From: a virus | Length of the DNA stretch: 64,000 bases | Reading direction: 5' to 3' (one strand) | IMG/VR virus record: IMGVR_UViG_3300005529_000033 | Coordinates: 1-64,000 of that record | Shown: positions 16,987 through 24,580 of the stretch, one piece after another | Position numbering within the stretch: the stretch's first letter is position 1 | How the letters are laid out: every line of letters begins with the position of its first letter | Translations under genes and position numbers: made by a program | The notes under the pieces: generated by a model | Told to the model about the DNA's origin: nothing | Database searches by the model: none | The model's input: the letters and a program-made list of their open reading frames with translations, nothing else

Positions 16987-17577
16987 ATGGCCGTCCAGCA
17001 GAGCCCGTCACTTTCCTCGGTGGCGACCGACCCGCTGAGGGTGTTCAAGTTCCAGGTGCTGTTCCACCCAGGCCAGGCGCTGGCGTCCTCGCTCGGCGTA
17101 TCGGCGAGCTCCGCTTTTTCCTATGGTTTCATGACCGTCTCCGGGCCCGCCATCAATATCGAGGTCATCCCTTACAGGGAAGGCGGCGATAACGTAACCA
17201 CCCGGAAGATGCCCGGCCAGGCTGATTTCGGTGCCATCACGATGTCGCACGGCGTGAAAATGGCCGCGTCCCAGATGGACATCCTCTGGATGTCTCAGCT
17301 GTTCACCGTCATGCAGGGCAGCGGGAACCAGGCACCCGGCGCGGAATTCAGGATGATCTGCGACGTGTACGTCCTGGACCACCCGGTCACCACCGCCTCA
17401 GCGCCGGTCAAGGCCGCGTTCCGGCTGTACAACACGTGGCCCAGCTCGCTGGCGTTCTCCGACTTCGACGCGGGCGCCAACGCGTTCCTGATCGCGCAGA
17501 TGTCCCTGGCCTATGAAGGCTTCGACGTGCTCGTCGCCGCGGGTGCCGGCACCACCGAGGTCAGCTTCTCCCAGTAG
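16987..17577 (+). CDS. Tail tube protein
   Basis: A 196-residue protein of the T4 gp19-like tube family. It follows the sheath by 11 nt as in most myoviruses, and shows the typical layout: N-terminal RVFKFQVLFHPG strand, central REGGDNVTTRKMPGQADFG motif and C-terminal FDAGANAFLIAQMSLAYEGF. It would form the inner tube of the tail. In other contractile phages the tail assembly chaperone normally follows directly; here about 8 kb of lysogeny genes intervene. Confidence 0.88.
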   Translation: MAVQQSPSLSSVATDPLRVFKFQVLFHPGQALASSLGVSASSAFSYGFMTVSGPAINIEVIPYREGGDNVTTRKMPGQADFGAITMSHGVKMAASQMDILWMSQLFTVMQGSGNQAPGAEFRMICDVYVLDHPVTTASAPVKAAFRLYNTWPSSLAFSDFDAGANAFLIAQMSLAYEGFDVLVAAGAGTTEVSFSQ

Positions 17578-17791
17578 GCGTGCCAGCAGCCTCCGGGGCC
17601 CCGTGCCCGCGCATGGGATCCCCGTACGCGACATGCAGCAGGAACGTGATCACAGCCCCGGAGACTGCCGCGGCAAGCATACAGGACTTGCGCGCCTGCC
17701 CGCGTCCCGGTAGGTTCAGGATGCTTGCCGGGCGGGTTGCTAAGGGGTCCTGTCCGGCAAGCACGGGCCCTCCGCATAGCGAACCGGACAT
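17561..17791 (-). CDS. Possible small membrane protein
   Basis: A 76-residue minus-strand frame with one hydrophobic segment (CMLAAAVSGAVITFLLHVAY). A TAGCCA sequence lies 7 nt before its ATG, close to the TANNNT arrangement seen elsewhere. It overlaps the 3' end of the tail tube gene by 17 nt. It may start at the internal Met of the hydrophobic segment. Weak evidence; coding status is uncertain. Confidence 0.3.
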   Translation of the reverse strand: MSGSLCGGPVLAGQDPLATRPASILNLPGRGQARKSCMLAAAVSGAVITFLLHVAYGDPMRGHGAPEAAGTPTGRS

Positions 17792-17945
17792 GCACAGGTG
17801 GCTACTCTGCTCCGGCCGGTACGCACCTCTGACAGAGCGCGGGGGGCCCTCTGCATGCTTGTGCGATGGCAGGCCGCCATGTTACGGTTTGCCTTACCCG
17901 GCGGGCAGGGACGGCTCTGCCGGGCAGCCCGGGGTGAGACCGGGT

Positions 17946-17990
17946 GCGAAGGCCCCCCGTCAGATCTCATTCCCTGGCGGGGGCCTTCGC
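17946..17990. terminator. Strong hairpin between tail tube and serine recombinase
   Basis: Perfect 12-bp arms, GCGAAGGCCCCC at 17946-17957 and GGGGGCCTTCGC at 17979-17990. It lies five bases beyond the minus-strand recombinase stop and can also stop rightward transcripts from the tail tube operon. The 17792-17945 stretch before it holds no convincing gene. Confidence 0.65.
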
Positions 17991-17994
17991 CTGT

Positions 17995-19533
17995 TCAGCT
18001 GCTGCACTGCACGATCGTCCGGCGTAAGCTGGCTAACGGGATTGTCACGTTGATGACAATGCTGCCATCCCATTGAGTGATGTGGTAGACGCCATTGACG
18101 ATGCTCCTGCCCATGGACCGCACGGCAGGGTGCTTGCCCAGAGATCTTGCCACCACTTCACGCATAGCCGGGTCCAGGTCGCTGCCGTCATATTTCCACG
18201 CCCAGATGCGGACTCCGAGGGATTTCAGCCAGTCGTTGCGCTCGGCATCAGTTGCGAGGCTTTTCCAGCGGTCTGCGTATGTTTCCCCGGTTTCCCTGCG
18301 TTCTGTCCTCGGCGCTTCGACTTTCAGGTTCTTGATCCGGTCTTCCTCGGCCCACAGCCGTTCCCGTTCAGCTTGCTCTTCGGCACGGCCGAGCCCCTGG
18401 GACGGCAGCTGCTGCAGCTGAAACTGGATGTCGTCCAGCTCGGCCCTATGGTCATTGCCGGGCACGAACACTAGCATCGTGATGGGCCGGACGAGCTGCA
18501 TCATAGCTTGATGCACGAGTGCATCAACTGGCTCGAGCCGCATCTGGTTGCCGCATCCTTTGCGCTGCGAGCCCTTGCCGGTGCACCGGTAGTACAGCAA
18601 GGTGCGGTTCATGCCGCCTTTGACGCGGTACATGGGGGAGGTGCCGCCGCAGCTCGGGCAGAACAGCACCGACGTGCATGCCGCCCGGTTCTCCTGGTTG
18701 ACGGGGCCGCGCTTCGGCCGTTTCGTCAGCGCCTCGTTGGCACTGTTGAACAGGCCGATGCCGACGAGCGCTTCACACCGGAGGACGATCTTGCCTGCGC
18801 TGTTCCTGCGGTAGCCGATGTAGGTCGTGCAGCGGATCATCCGGGAGATCGTCCTGGGCTGCCATGGCTGGCCTCTGACGGTAGCGACGCCTTCAGCGTC
18901 GAGCCGCGCGCAGATCCGGGCGAGGGACCAGCCGTCGCGGCAGTACCTGAAGATCTTCGGGACGTACATGCGGCCGAGGTCGGTTGGGACGAGCGTCTTG
19001 TTCTCCTTTTCCCCGGCGATCTCGTAGCCCCACGGGGGTTCGCCGACCAGGCTGCCCTTGGCGATCAGGGCGGCCTGCATGCGCACGTTACGTTCCTGGA
19101 TCGATTCCCACTCTTGGCGGGCGCCGCGCTTGGCTGCTGCCCACTGCCAGTAATCCGAATCGTCCCGGGCCGGGTACTGGGGGCCGTCGACGATGATGAG
19201 CCGTTTGCCGTGCTGCGTTGCCCAGTGCTCGATCTGGGTGAAGTCTTCCTGGGTGCCGCGGGACAGCCGGTCGGTCTTGAAGGCGATCACCGCGTCGTAC
19301 AGGGCGAGCTTGTCCGGGTGGGTGACCCAGGGCCGCAGGTTCTTGCGGTCCCACGGGGCGACTGTGCCGCTCTTGGTGTCCGGCACGACCTCGACCACGT
19401 GCCAGCCTTCACGTTCGGCGTACTCACGGGAGTTGGTGTCCTGAGTGTCGATGCCTAGACCCTGGCCGTATGCGCGATTAGAATGCTTGCGCGACAGCCT
19501 CGCGGCGATGATGGCGTTTCCCTTGGGTTCCAC
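17995..19533 (-). CDS. Large serine recombinase (integrase)
   Basis: A site-specific recombinase of about 512 residues on the minus strand. It has the resolvase catalytic domain (AARLSRKH with the nucleophilic Ser, and KTDRLSRG), the recombinase domain with GWSLARICARLDAEGV, a zinc ribbon with CPSCGG and a later GCGN, and a helical coiled-coil region near residues 380-420, all in the usual order. It would integrate or excise the phage. GTG 19533 is chosen because predicted transcription begins near 19562; alternative starts are ATG 19551 and ATG 19590, and none has a clear ribosome-binding site. It sits inside the tail operon together with a second, unrelated integrase. Confidence 0.85.
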   Translation of the reverse strand: MEPKGNAIIAARLSRKHSNRAYGQGLGIDTQDTNSREYAEREGWHVVEVVPDTKSGTVAPWDRKNLRPWVTHPDKLALYDAVIAFKTDRLSRGTQEDFTQIEHWATQHGKRLIIVDGPQYPARDDSDYWQWAAAKRGARQEWESIQERNVRMQAALIAKGSLVGEPPWGYEIAGEKENKTLVPTDLGRMYVPKIFRYCRDGWSLARICARLDAEGVATVRGQPWQPRTISRMIRCTTYIGYRRNSAGKIVLRCEALVGIGLFNSANEALTKRPKRGPVNQENRAACTSVLFCPSCGGTSPMYRVKGGMNRTLLYYRCTGKGSQRKGCGNQMRLEPVDALVHQAMMQLVRPITMLVFVPGNDHRAELDDIQFQLQQLPSQGLGRAEEQAERERLWAEEDRIKNLKVEAPRTERRETGETYADRWKSLATDAERNDWLKSLGVRIWAWKYDGSDLDPAMREVVARSLGKHPAVRSMGRSIVNGVYHITQWDGSIVINVTIPLASLRRTIVQCSS

Positions 19534-19553
19534 ACGCCAAGCATGGCACATGC

Positions 19554-19597
19554 TTGACAGGTGAGGCAATACTGAGCAGTATGTACTCATGTGTCAA
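19554..19597. promoter_or_regulatory. Symmetric overlapping divergent promoters with central palindrome
   Basis: On the plus strand TTGACA (19554-19559), 17 nt, CAGTAT (19577-19582). On the minus strand TTGACA (19597-19592), 17 nt, CAGTAT (19574-19569). Both -10 boxes are the two arms of the palindrome ATACTGAGCAGTAT (19569-19582). The two promoters therefore occupy the same DNA and should be mutually exclusive: one reads the serine recombinase, the other the DUF2637-like operon. Confidence 0.65.
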
Positions 19598-19624
19598 CCA
19601 CATCCCGCAGGAGGTCAGAGGACC

Positions 19625-19789
19625 GTGGCGCTCAACCAGTTCGAATCTGAGACTGTCCAGCAGGCCTGCCAGGTCTTGAAGGAAAGCGAGCAGACGCAGG
19701 ACATCAGCGTGATCGACCAGCTCCAGGCGAGCGTGGCACAGCTGATCATGATCGTAGAGCGGCTGGGCAAGGATCGCATAGCGGCATGA
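19625..19789 (+). CDS. Small helical protein
   Basis: A 54-residue protein starting at GTG 19625 with GGAGG upstream at 19610-19614. It is entirely helical and amphipathic (SVIDQLQASVAQLIMIVERL), like a small dimerisation protein. Its stop overlaps the ATG of the next gene (ATGA), so it is coupled to the DUF2637-like protein. It is transcribed from the rightward half of the symmetric promoter. Function unknown. Confidence 0.6.
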   Translation: MALNQFESETVQQACQVLKESEQTQDISVIDQLQASVAQLIMIVERLGKDRIAA

Positions 19790-20502
19790 AGACAGCCGAC
19801 ACCACCACCAGGCGGGTCACCCTCGGGGTCTCCGCGATCGGCCTGTTCGCCGGAGGCGACTCCTACACCCACATCTACGGCCTGGTCCGGGACTGGCACG
19901 GCAACGTCATCTCCGCGGCCCTCACGCCGCTGGCCCTCGACGGCATGGTCTACGCCCTCACCGCGGCCAAGTTCGCGGCCAGCCGGAAGGGCGTGCCGGT
20001 CCCGTTCAAGATCCATTTCTGGTACTGGATCGGCACGCTGAGCACCCTCCTGGCGAACGGCGCCTCCGGCTGGCACGACGGCACCGGCACGGCCATGCTG
20101 AACACGCTGTCCGTCATCTGCTACATCGGCTGCACCGAAGCCCTGACCTGGATCCTGCGTCATGTCAGCCCGCCGGCGAAGAAGCCCGCACCTGTCACTG
20201 CATCAAAGCCGCACCCGCAGCCTGCATCAAGCCCTGCACCAATTGATGCGCCGACACCGCCGGCTGCCCCTGAGCCGGATGATGCGCCGCATGACGAGCT
20301 GGGCGACCGGCGCGAGCAGAAGAAGACCTACGCCCCGCGGCGCCCGCTCGAGGAACTCCTGGCCGAAGCCCAGCAGAAGTTCGCCGACGACCTCAGCGCC
20401 GGCAAGATCCCCGGGCAGAAGAAGATCTCCGATGCTGTCAGCTGCGGGCCCGGCAAGGCGGAAGAGATCCAGAGGCGGCTCGAGGCCCTGCGGACTGCCT
20501 GA
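19786..20502 (+). CDS. DUF2637-like membrane protein with C-terminal helical domain
   Basis: A 238-residue protein. Residues 1-130 form about four hydrophobic segments (LGVSAIGLFAGGDSYTHIYG, ISAALTPLALDGMVYALTA, WYWIGTLSTLLANGASGW, LSVICYIGCTEALTWIL) resembling the DUF2637/SpdB-like proteins of actinomycete plasmids, integrative elements and phages. Residues 130-180 are a Pro/Ala-rich linker, and the last 50 residues form a charged helical region (GKAEEIQRRLEALR) that may bind DNA. The TGA lies inside the left arm of a 24-bp terminator hairpin. Role in lysogeny or maintenance is inferred from family context only. Confidence 0.65.
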   Translation: MKTADTTTRRVTLGVSAIGLFAGGDSYTHIYGLVRDWHGNVISAALTPLALDGMVYALTAAKFAASRKGVPVPFKIHFWYWIGTLSTLLANGASGWHDGTGTAMLNTLSVICYIGCTEALTWILRHVSPPAKKPAPVTASKPHPQPASSPAPIDAPTPPAAPEPDDAPHDELGDRREQKKTYAPRRPLEELLAEAQQKFADDLSAGKIPGQKKISDAVSCGPGKAEEIQRRLEALRTA

Positions 20503-20559
20503 GCACAGCAGGAAGCCCCCGGTCCCAGTTGCGGGCCGGGGGCTTCCTGCTGTGCTCAG
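20499..20559. terminator. Bidirectional terminator with 24-bp perfect arms
   Basis: Arms at 20499-20522 and 20536-20559 are perfectly complementary around a 13-nt loop, followed on the plus strand by TTTT at 20563. The stop codons of both convergent genes (plus 20500-20502, minus 20558-20556) lie within the arms, so it ends transcription from both sides. Confidence 0.85.
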
Positions 20560-20903
20560 CCGGTTTTACTGCGCTTGAGCACTCCGATGACCTTGGCGGC
20601 GATTACCGGGTTAACCTCATCCAGGAGGAATATCGGCTTGTGCACGGGGCTCGACGGCACGAGCAGTACCCCGCCGGGCGCGCGGAATACTTGCTTAACG
20701 TAGCCGCCGTGGTCTGACCTGACCACGGCAACATCCCCGTCAGCTACTTCCGCCCCGAAATCGGCAAGCACGAGGTCACCGTCGCAGATGCCGTCGCCCG
20801 CCATGCAGTCGCCCTTTACCAGGAAAAACCCGATGTCGTCATGCGGCACCAGGTAGTCGGGCATGCCGATATAGCCTTGCGGTTCGCCTGGTCCGGTTTT
20901 CAT
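20556..20903 (-). CDS. S24/LexA-fold protein with Cys in place of catalytic Ser
   Basis: A 115-residue protein equivalent to the C-terminal peptidase domain of LexA/UmuD, without a helix-turn-helix. FFLVKGDCMAGDGICDGDLV matches the RGDSM-IFDGD motif of the family, with Cys33 replacing the usual nucleophile Ser; Lys70 in YVKQVF lies 37 residues later, the same spacing as Ser119-Lys156 of LexA. It may still cleave itself through Cys, or act as a dimerisation partner or antagonist of LexA-type proteins. It lies 18 nt downstream of a paralogue that has lost both residues. Confidence 0.68.
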   Translation of the reverse strand: MKTGPGEPQGYIGMPDYLVPHDDIGFFLVKGDCMAGDGICDGDLVLADFGAEVADGDVAVVRSDHGGYVKQVFRAPGGVLLVPSSPVHKPIFLLDEVNPVIAAKVIGVLKRSKTG

Positions 20904-20921
20904 GCGAGCCTCCTGCCTGCG

Positions 20922-21233
20922 TCAGTGCTGTATCCGCGTGACCTTCCCGATGATCACCGGGTTGTCCCTCGGCGTGAGGACCAGAAGCTCATACGGCGTG
21001 CTCAGCAGCAGGATGCTGAGCGTCCCGCCGTAGGTCACGCTCGCAATCACTTCACCGTCGCTATACCTGACCAGGGCCATCTCGCCGTCAGAGGGCAGCT
21101 TGGTCTTATCAACTGTGAGGCAGTCACCGTCGAGTATCCCGTACCCGGCCATTTCCCAGCCACGAACGGGAACCACGATGAAGTTGTCCGGGCCTGGGGA
21201 GCTATCGCACGGATTGTCTGAGCTGTTGTACAT
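20922..21233 (-). CDS. S24/LexA-fold protein lacking both catalytic residues
   Basis: A 103-residue protein with the same fold pattern as its downstream neighbour: VPVRGWEMAGYGILDGDCLT corresponds to the RGDSM-IFDGD region, but the nucleophile position is Glu27 and the general-base Lys position, 37 residues later, is Ala64. It is thus expected to be inactive as a peptidase. GGAG lies 6 nt before ATG 21233. It is transcribed leftward with the Cys-type paralogue and may serve as a decoy or heterodimer subunit; this is inference. Confidence 0.62.
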   Translation of the reverse strand: MYNSSDNPCDSSPGPDNFIVVPVRGWEMAGYGILDGDCLTVDKTKLPSDGEMALVRYSDGEVIASVTYGGTLSILLLSTPYELLVLTPRDNPVIIGKVTRIQH

Positions 21234-21268
21234 GAGTATCTCCGTTACTGCTGGTTTTGCATAAGCAA

Positions 21269-21389
21269 GGGCCCCGGGAAAGTCTGCGCCCTTCCCGGGG
21301 CCCCGCCGCTCCCGGCGAGCCGAGTCTCAGGCCAAGCCTGCCGGGAGCCAGGCGCAAGGCCCCCCATCTATGCAGGGGAACGGGGGGCC
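21269..21389. terminator. Three tandem hairpins upstream of the S24 pair
   Basis: Perfect arms at 21269-21280/21292-21303 (12 bp), 21308-21316/21340-21348 (9 bp) and 21358-21365/21382-21389 (8 bp). They insulate the S24 pair from leftward transcripts arriving from the 21710-22093 gene. From 21390 to 21709 no gene with convincing start or domain is seen on either strand. Confidence 0.6.
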
Positions 21390-21709
21390 CACGCCTGTCT
21401 TGCAGCCTCCATGCCGGCCCCCGAAGGTCAGCATGAGGCTGGTCTTGCTGCCTGGACGGCTTCCCCACCGGCCAGGCTTCACAGCCTCCGCGCACGTACA
21501 GGTGACTCGCCGTCGTGCTTCTGCAATGCCTGCACTGCGCGTATTCAGTTATTTCTCCGCTCTGACGGCGGCGTTACGCATATGTTCCGAGTATGGGATT
21601 AGGTTTGGGTGTCGGGTCCGGGCTTGTTGCCGTACCGCGACCGGGGCTGACCCCCGGCCTGGCGCTCCCCCTTCTCAACCCGCGGAGCATGCTGCCGTAG
21701 CAGTCCTGG

Positions 21710-22093
21710 TCAGGCCAGCGCGGAAGCTGCCGGCATGTCGAAGAGCGCTTCTCCGGCAGAGACGGTCAGGTGACCGCTCCGCTCGTCGAAGCAAAGCATC
21801 AGGGCAGGACTGAGGCCGTCGCCGTCCACAATCACCACAGCCTGCGCAGCCGTGACGTCAGCCCGGTTCTGTATGTCCAGGAGACTGACTTCCTCGATCA
21901 CGGCATCCGCAGGAAGAAACGCCTGCGGGACCGGTATGTGCCGGTAGCAGCAGTGCATGGTATTGCTGGCATGCTCGCTGCCGCCGGCGGTGTACCTGAC
22001 GTACAGGTTCGTCAGTGCTTCCGCCGTGCCGCACACAGGGCCGCCGGTATCTGCACCCAATACGGGCACTATCTTCAGGTCACTCATCCGCAT
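21710..22093 (-). CDS. Hypothetical regulatory-island protein
   Basis: A 127-residue protein starting at ATG 22093 with GGAAGG five bases upstream. It has no recognised family. It contains a Cys-rich centre (NTMHCCYRHIPVPQ) and a beta-rich C-terminal half with AVVIVDGDGLSPALMLCFDE. It is transcribed leftward, divergent from the DUF6879/XRE operon and separated from it by a 207-bp control region. A link to lysogeny control is possible but unproven. Confidence 0.5.
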   Translation of the reverse strand: MRMSDLKIVPVLGADTGGPVCGTAEALTNLYVRYTAGGSEHASNTMHCCYRHIPVPQAFLPADAVIEEVSLLDIQNRADVTAAQAVVIVDGDGLSPALMLCFDERSGHLTVSAGEALFDMPAASALA

Positions 22094-22141
22094 CGCCACC
22101 TTCCGGCGTGTCGGTTCTTGTCTTGCTAAACCGTAAGCACG

Positions 22142-22157
22142 GCGCCTGTCCAGGCGC
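22142..22157. promoter_or_regulatory. Operator-like palindrome in divergent control region
   Basis: GCGCCTG and CAGGCGC flank TC, giving a perfect two-fold symmetric 16-bp site between two divergent genes. It is a candidate binding site for the XRE-DUF5753 regulator encoded nearby. Confidence 0.35.
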
Positions 22158-22189
22158 AAGCAAACTGGCGAAAATTTTCTGCGATGTTC

Positions 22190-22218
22190 TTGTCTGGCAG
22201 ACAGCGCTGACGTACTGT
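22190..22218 (+). promoter_or_regulatory. Promoter for DUF6879/XRE operon
   Basis: TTGTCT (22190-22195), 17 nt, TACTGT (22213-22218). Good agreement with actinobacterial sigma-70-type promoters. It would give a leader of roughly 75 nt before ATG 22301, which has AAGGA upstream. Confidence 0.55.
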
Positions 22219-22300
22219 AGGTGAAACTTGGCGTCACCTTGCCTGGCTGTTCTCGTCCATGCGACGATGAGGGTCAACCAGACAAGGAAAGGACTCCAGC

Positions 22301-22504
22301 ATGGACATCCAGCTCATCCGGAAGGCTCCCAATTGCTTCTCCGACAACTGCCCGGGAGACGAGTACAAGGTCTCCGGTCTTCCCGGCTGGAAGGTAGTTG
22401 TGGGCCGGAAACCGGAGACACTGCTCGACGCGGAAGCCCTCGCGCAGCTCAGGGGCCGGGTCGGTCCCGACGAGTATGCCTCTCTCGTGCCGGACAGCGA
22501 ATGA
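22301..22504 (+). CDS. Small protein of DUF6879/XRE operon
   Basis: A 67-residue protein with a Cys pair (NCFSDNCPGDEYK) and a segment EALAQLRGRVGPDEYASL. Small proteins of this kind are often found beside DUF6879 and XRE-DUF5753 genes in Streptomyces. Its stop overlaps the ATG of the DUF6879 gene. It starts after AAGGACTCC. The function of this arrangement is not established; regulation or a toxin-antitoxin-like role has been proposed for related loci. Confidence 0.6.
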   Translation: MDIQLIRKAPNCFSDNCPGDEYKVSGLPGWKVVVGRKPETLLDAEALAQLRGRVGPDEYASLVPDSE

Positions 22505-23013
22505 CCGGAACCGCTATCTCCGCAGAGGAACTTGCGGATTTCATCCGCGGATTCGAACGCACTGCGTACCGGCAGGAATACCAGGTCCAGCCCCTGCTGT
22601 TCGAGCAGGATGCCTTCCGGCAGTACCTGGCCGGCTCCCCGCTGGAACCGGCCGCATGGCCGGTCTGGCAGGACTGGCTAGACCGCGTTCAGTCGATGAC
22701 CGCGGCCGGGAAACTCATCAGCCGTGTCATCCTGCTCGACGCGCAGCCGACTCCGTACCAGCAATGGCGGCTGTGGTCTGCTCCCTGGCACGGCAGGGCC
22801 GGCGAGGACATCCGGTTCCTGCCGGTAAGCGAGGCCGGCGCCCTGGGTAACTGGTGGCTGTTCGACGACAGCCGTGTTGTTCTCCAGAGGTTCACCGATG
22901 ACGGCAGGCTTGATGAGTTCAGGCTCATCACCGGGCCAGAAGTCGTCAGTTACTGCACGTGGCGCGATTACGCGATGCGCCACGCCATGACGGCGGAGAC
23001 TATCGCCGCCTGA
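22501..23013 (+). CDS. DUF6879-family protein
   Basis: A 170-residue protein starting at an ATG overlapping the upstream stop. ADFIRGFERTAYRQEYQVQP at the start, WLDRVQSMTAAGKLISRVIL, AGEDIRFLPVSEAG and NWWLFDDSRVVLQRF match the DUF6879 pattern common in Streptomyces, where it accompanies an XRE-DUF5753 regulator as here. The biochemical role is unknown. It is followed 14 nt later by the regulator gene. Confidence 0.7.
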   Translation: MTGTAISAEELADFIRGFERTAYRQEYQVQPLLFEQDAFRQYLAGSPLEPAAWPVWQDWLDRVQSMTAAGKLISRVILLDAQPTPYQQWRLWSAPWHGRAGEDIRFLPVSEAGALGNWWLFDDSRVVLQRFTDDGRLDEFRLITGPEVVSYCTWRDYAMRHAMTAETIAA

Positions 23014-23027
23014 CATGAAGGACCAGC

Positions 23028-23891
23028 GTGCACCCAGTTGGCGAGCGGCCGGATCAGCCTGGCGGCCTGGCGGAGCGGCTCTACCGCATGCGCCAGGCCA
23101 TCCGGCCCAAGCTCACGCAGGAGCGGATGGGCGCTGACCTGGGCTGGCCGACGTCAAAAATCAGCAAGATCGAGAGAGGTAACCAGATGCCCACAGCCGA
23201 AGATATCGAGGCATGGACAGCCAGGTGCGGGCGTCCTGAAGAGACTCAGGACCTACTCGATCTGCTTGAGGATGCCAAGACGATCCGCCGCCAGGCACGC
23301 ACGCGCGCCGCACGCAGCCAGGCCGGCCAGCAGGTCAGCATGGACGAGCGGACCAGGGCGGCCAGGCGCATCCGTGACGCCGAGCCCATGGCTATCCCCG
23401 GCCTGCTGCAAACACCAGGCTACGCACGTGCCATTGCGGAGCAGGTAGCTGCCGTCTACGGCGCGGGCGACATTGACGCTGCGGTAGCAGCCCGGATGCA
23501 GCGCCAGGCCGTCCTGTACGACCAGGACAAGGAATTCCAGTTCGTTATCACGGAGGCGGCGCTGCGTATGCCGCCCTGCCCGGTGCCGGTCATGACCGGC
23601 CAGCTCGACCGGCTCCAGGTCGTTCTCGACATGCGCAACATCACGCTCGCCGTCATCCCCATGGGCACCGCGCTCAGCTTCGCCCCGTTCTTCGGGTTCA
23701 TGATGCTCGATGACACGGTGATCGTCGAGGACTACCTCGGGTCGAACGAGACCAGCGGGGAGGCTGCGGCGGTGTTCGAGCGTATCTTCGGCCTGCTGAT
23801 GGATGAGGCCGTCACCGGGAGCGAAGCGCGAGAGCTGATCCTGTCAGCCGCATCCAGCCTCCGGCAAGGACCACCTGAACTGGAAGCATAG
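23028..23891 (+). CDS. XRE regulator with DUF5753 (Scr1-type)
   Basis: A 287-residue DNA-binding regulator starting at GTG 23028 after AAGGA. Residues 15-75 are the helix-turn-helix (RLYRMRQAIRPKLTQERMGA, WPTSKISKIERGNQMPTAED). Residues 95-280 are the DUF5753 domain (MAIPGLLQTPGYARAI, FVITEAALRM, GTALSFAPFFGFM, VIVEDY). These proteins act as repressors or antitoxin-like regulators paired with DUF6879 or DUF397 partners. Here it is the best candidate for the master lysogeny regulator in the island. Confidence 0.82.
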   Translation: MHPVGERPDQPGGLAERLYRMRQAIRPKLTQERMGADLGWPTSKISKIERGNQMPTAEDIEAWTARCGRPEETQDLLDLLEDAKTIRRQARTRAARSQAGQQVSMDERTRAARRIRDAEPMAIPGLLQTPGYARAIAEQVAAVYGAGDIDAAVAARMQRQAVLYDQDKEFQFVITEAALRMPPCPVPVMTGQLDRLQVVLDMRNITLAVIPMGTALSFAPFFGFMMLDDTVIVEDYLGSNETSGEAAAVFERIFGLLMDEAVTGSEARELILSAASSLRQGPPELEA

Positions 23892-23941
23892 CAGTGAACA
23901 ACATACGATGGATTTCCCGCCGTCTCGAAGAAGGTCACGCC

Positions 23942-24445
23942 ATGTACTCGAACCAGCCTTACGCATCGCCCGGGACAGGTGAGCAGTACCGGTACCCGCA
24001 AGATGGAGGCACGCAGATCATGGGTCCTGCCGTTCCGCAGGCAGCTCCGTACGGCACGCCCCCGCCGTCATCGCCACCTCAGCCGCCGCAGTCGCTCAGC
24101 GGCTTGCGCACCCTGGCTATCCTCGCCATCGTGCTCGGCATCGCCGGCATCCTGTTCACCAGCTACAAGACCTCGGACGCCGGATCATCGGCGCGTTTCA
24201 GTCACCTGCAAAGCCAGGTCACCAGCCTGACGCAGCAGGTGAGGACGCTGACTGCCCAGCGTAACGGCCTGTCCCAGCAGGTCACCACGCTGGCGAAGAA
24301 CCAGGGACAGCTATCCAGCCTGGTCAGCAGCATGAGCGGAACCGTGAAGAACCTGGCCCCGTTCAGCCACGGCGTCTGCCCCGGCGTATTCCAGGGGTCC
24401 AAGGGCGCGTTCAACGCTCCGGTCCCCTGCAACCCCGGCGGCTGA
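23942..24445 (+). CDS. Membrane-anchored coiled-coil protein
   Basis: A 167-residue protein. ATG 23942, preceded by GAAGAAGG, is preferred over GTG 23894. Residues 1-45 are a Pro/Gln-rich cytoplasmic part, then a single transmembrane helix (LRTLAILAIVLGIAGILFTS), then a coiled coil (LQSQVTSLTQQVRTLTAQRN) and a short C-terminal domain with two Cys (HGVCPGVFQ and VPCNPGG) that could form a disulfide outside the membrane. The layout suggests a surface protein expressed in the lysogen, possibly for exclusion; this is inference. Confidence 0.6.
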   Translation: MYSNQPYASPGTGEQYRYPQDGGTQIMGPAVPQAAPYGTPPPSSPPQPPQSLSGLRTLAILAIVLGIAGILFTSYKTSDAGSSARFSHLQSQVTSLTQQVRTLTAQRNGLSQQVTTLAKNQGQLSSLVSSMSGTVKNLAPFSHGVCPGVFQGSKGAFNAPVPCNPGG

Positions 24446-24466
24446 GCCGGCAGCCGCAGCAAGACT

Positions 24467-24502
24467 GAAGCCCCCGGGTCTTCCGCCGGACCCGGGGGCT
24501 TC
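24467..24502. terminator. Intrinsic terminator after membrane coiled-coil gene
   Basis: Perfect 14-bp arms at 24467-24480 and 24489-24502 around an 8-nt loop, followed by TTC. It ends the DUF6879/XRE operon and separates it from the tyrosine recombinase. Confidence 0.75.
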
Positions 24503-24580
24503 TTCATGCCCGCCTGCCGCAAGCAAAGATATCCGGTAAATATCCTTGACACACCCGGCAGTACGCGCGAGCATGCATGC

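Noticed and set aside
17580-18053. Plus-strand frame of 157 codons between tail tube and recombinase
   Set aside because: No ribosome-binding site, no domain, and it runs through the terminator hairpin and into the antisense of the recombinase.
18508-19458. Plus-strand frame of over 300 codons opposite the serine recombinase
   Set aside because: Antisense shadow of a gene with clear catalytic and zinc motifs.
21202-21551. Minus-strand frame with CRHC and GGC motifs upstream of the S24 pair
   Set aside because: No usable start codon and it passes through three terminator hairpins.
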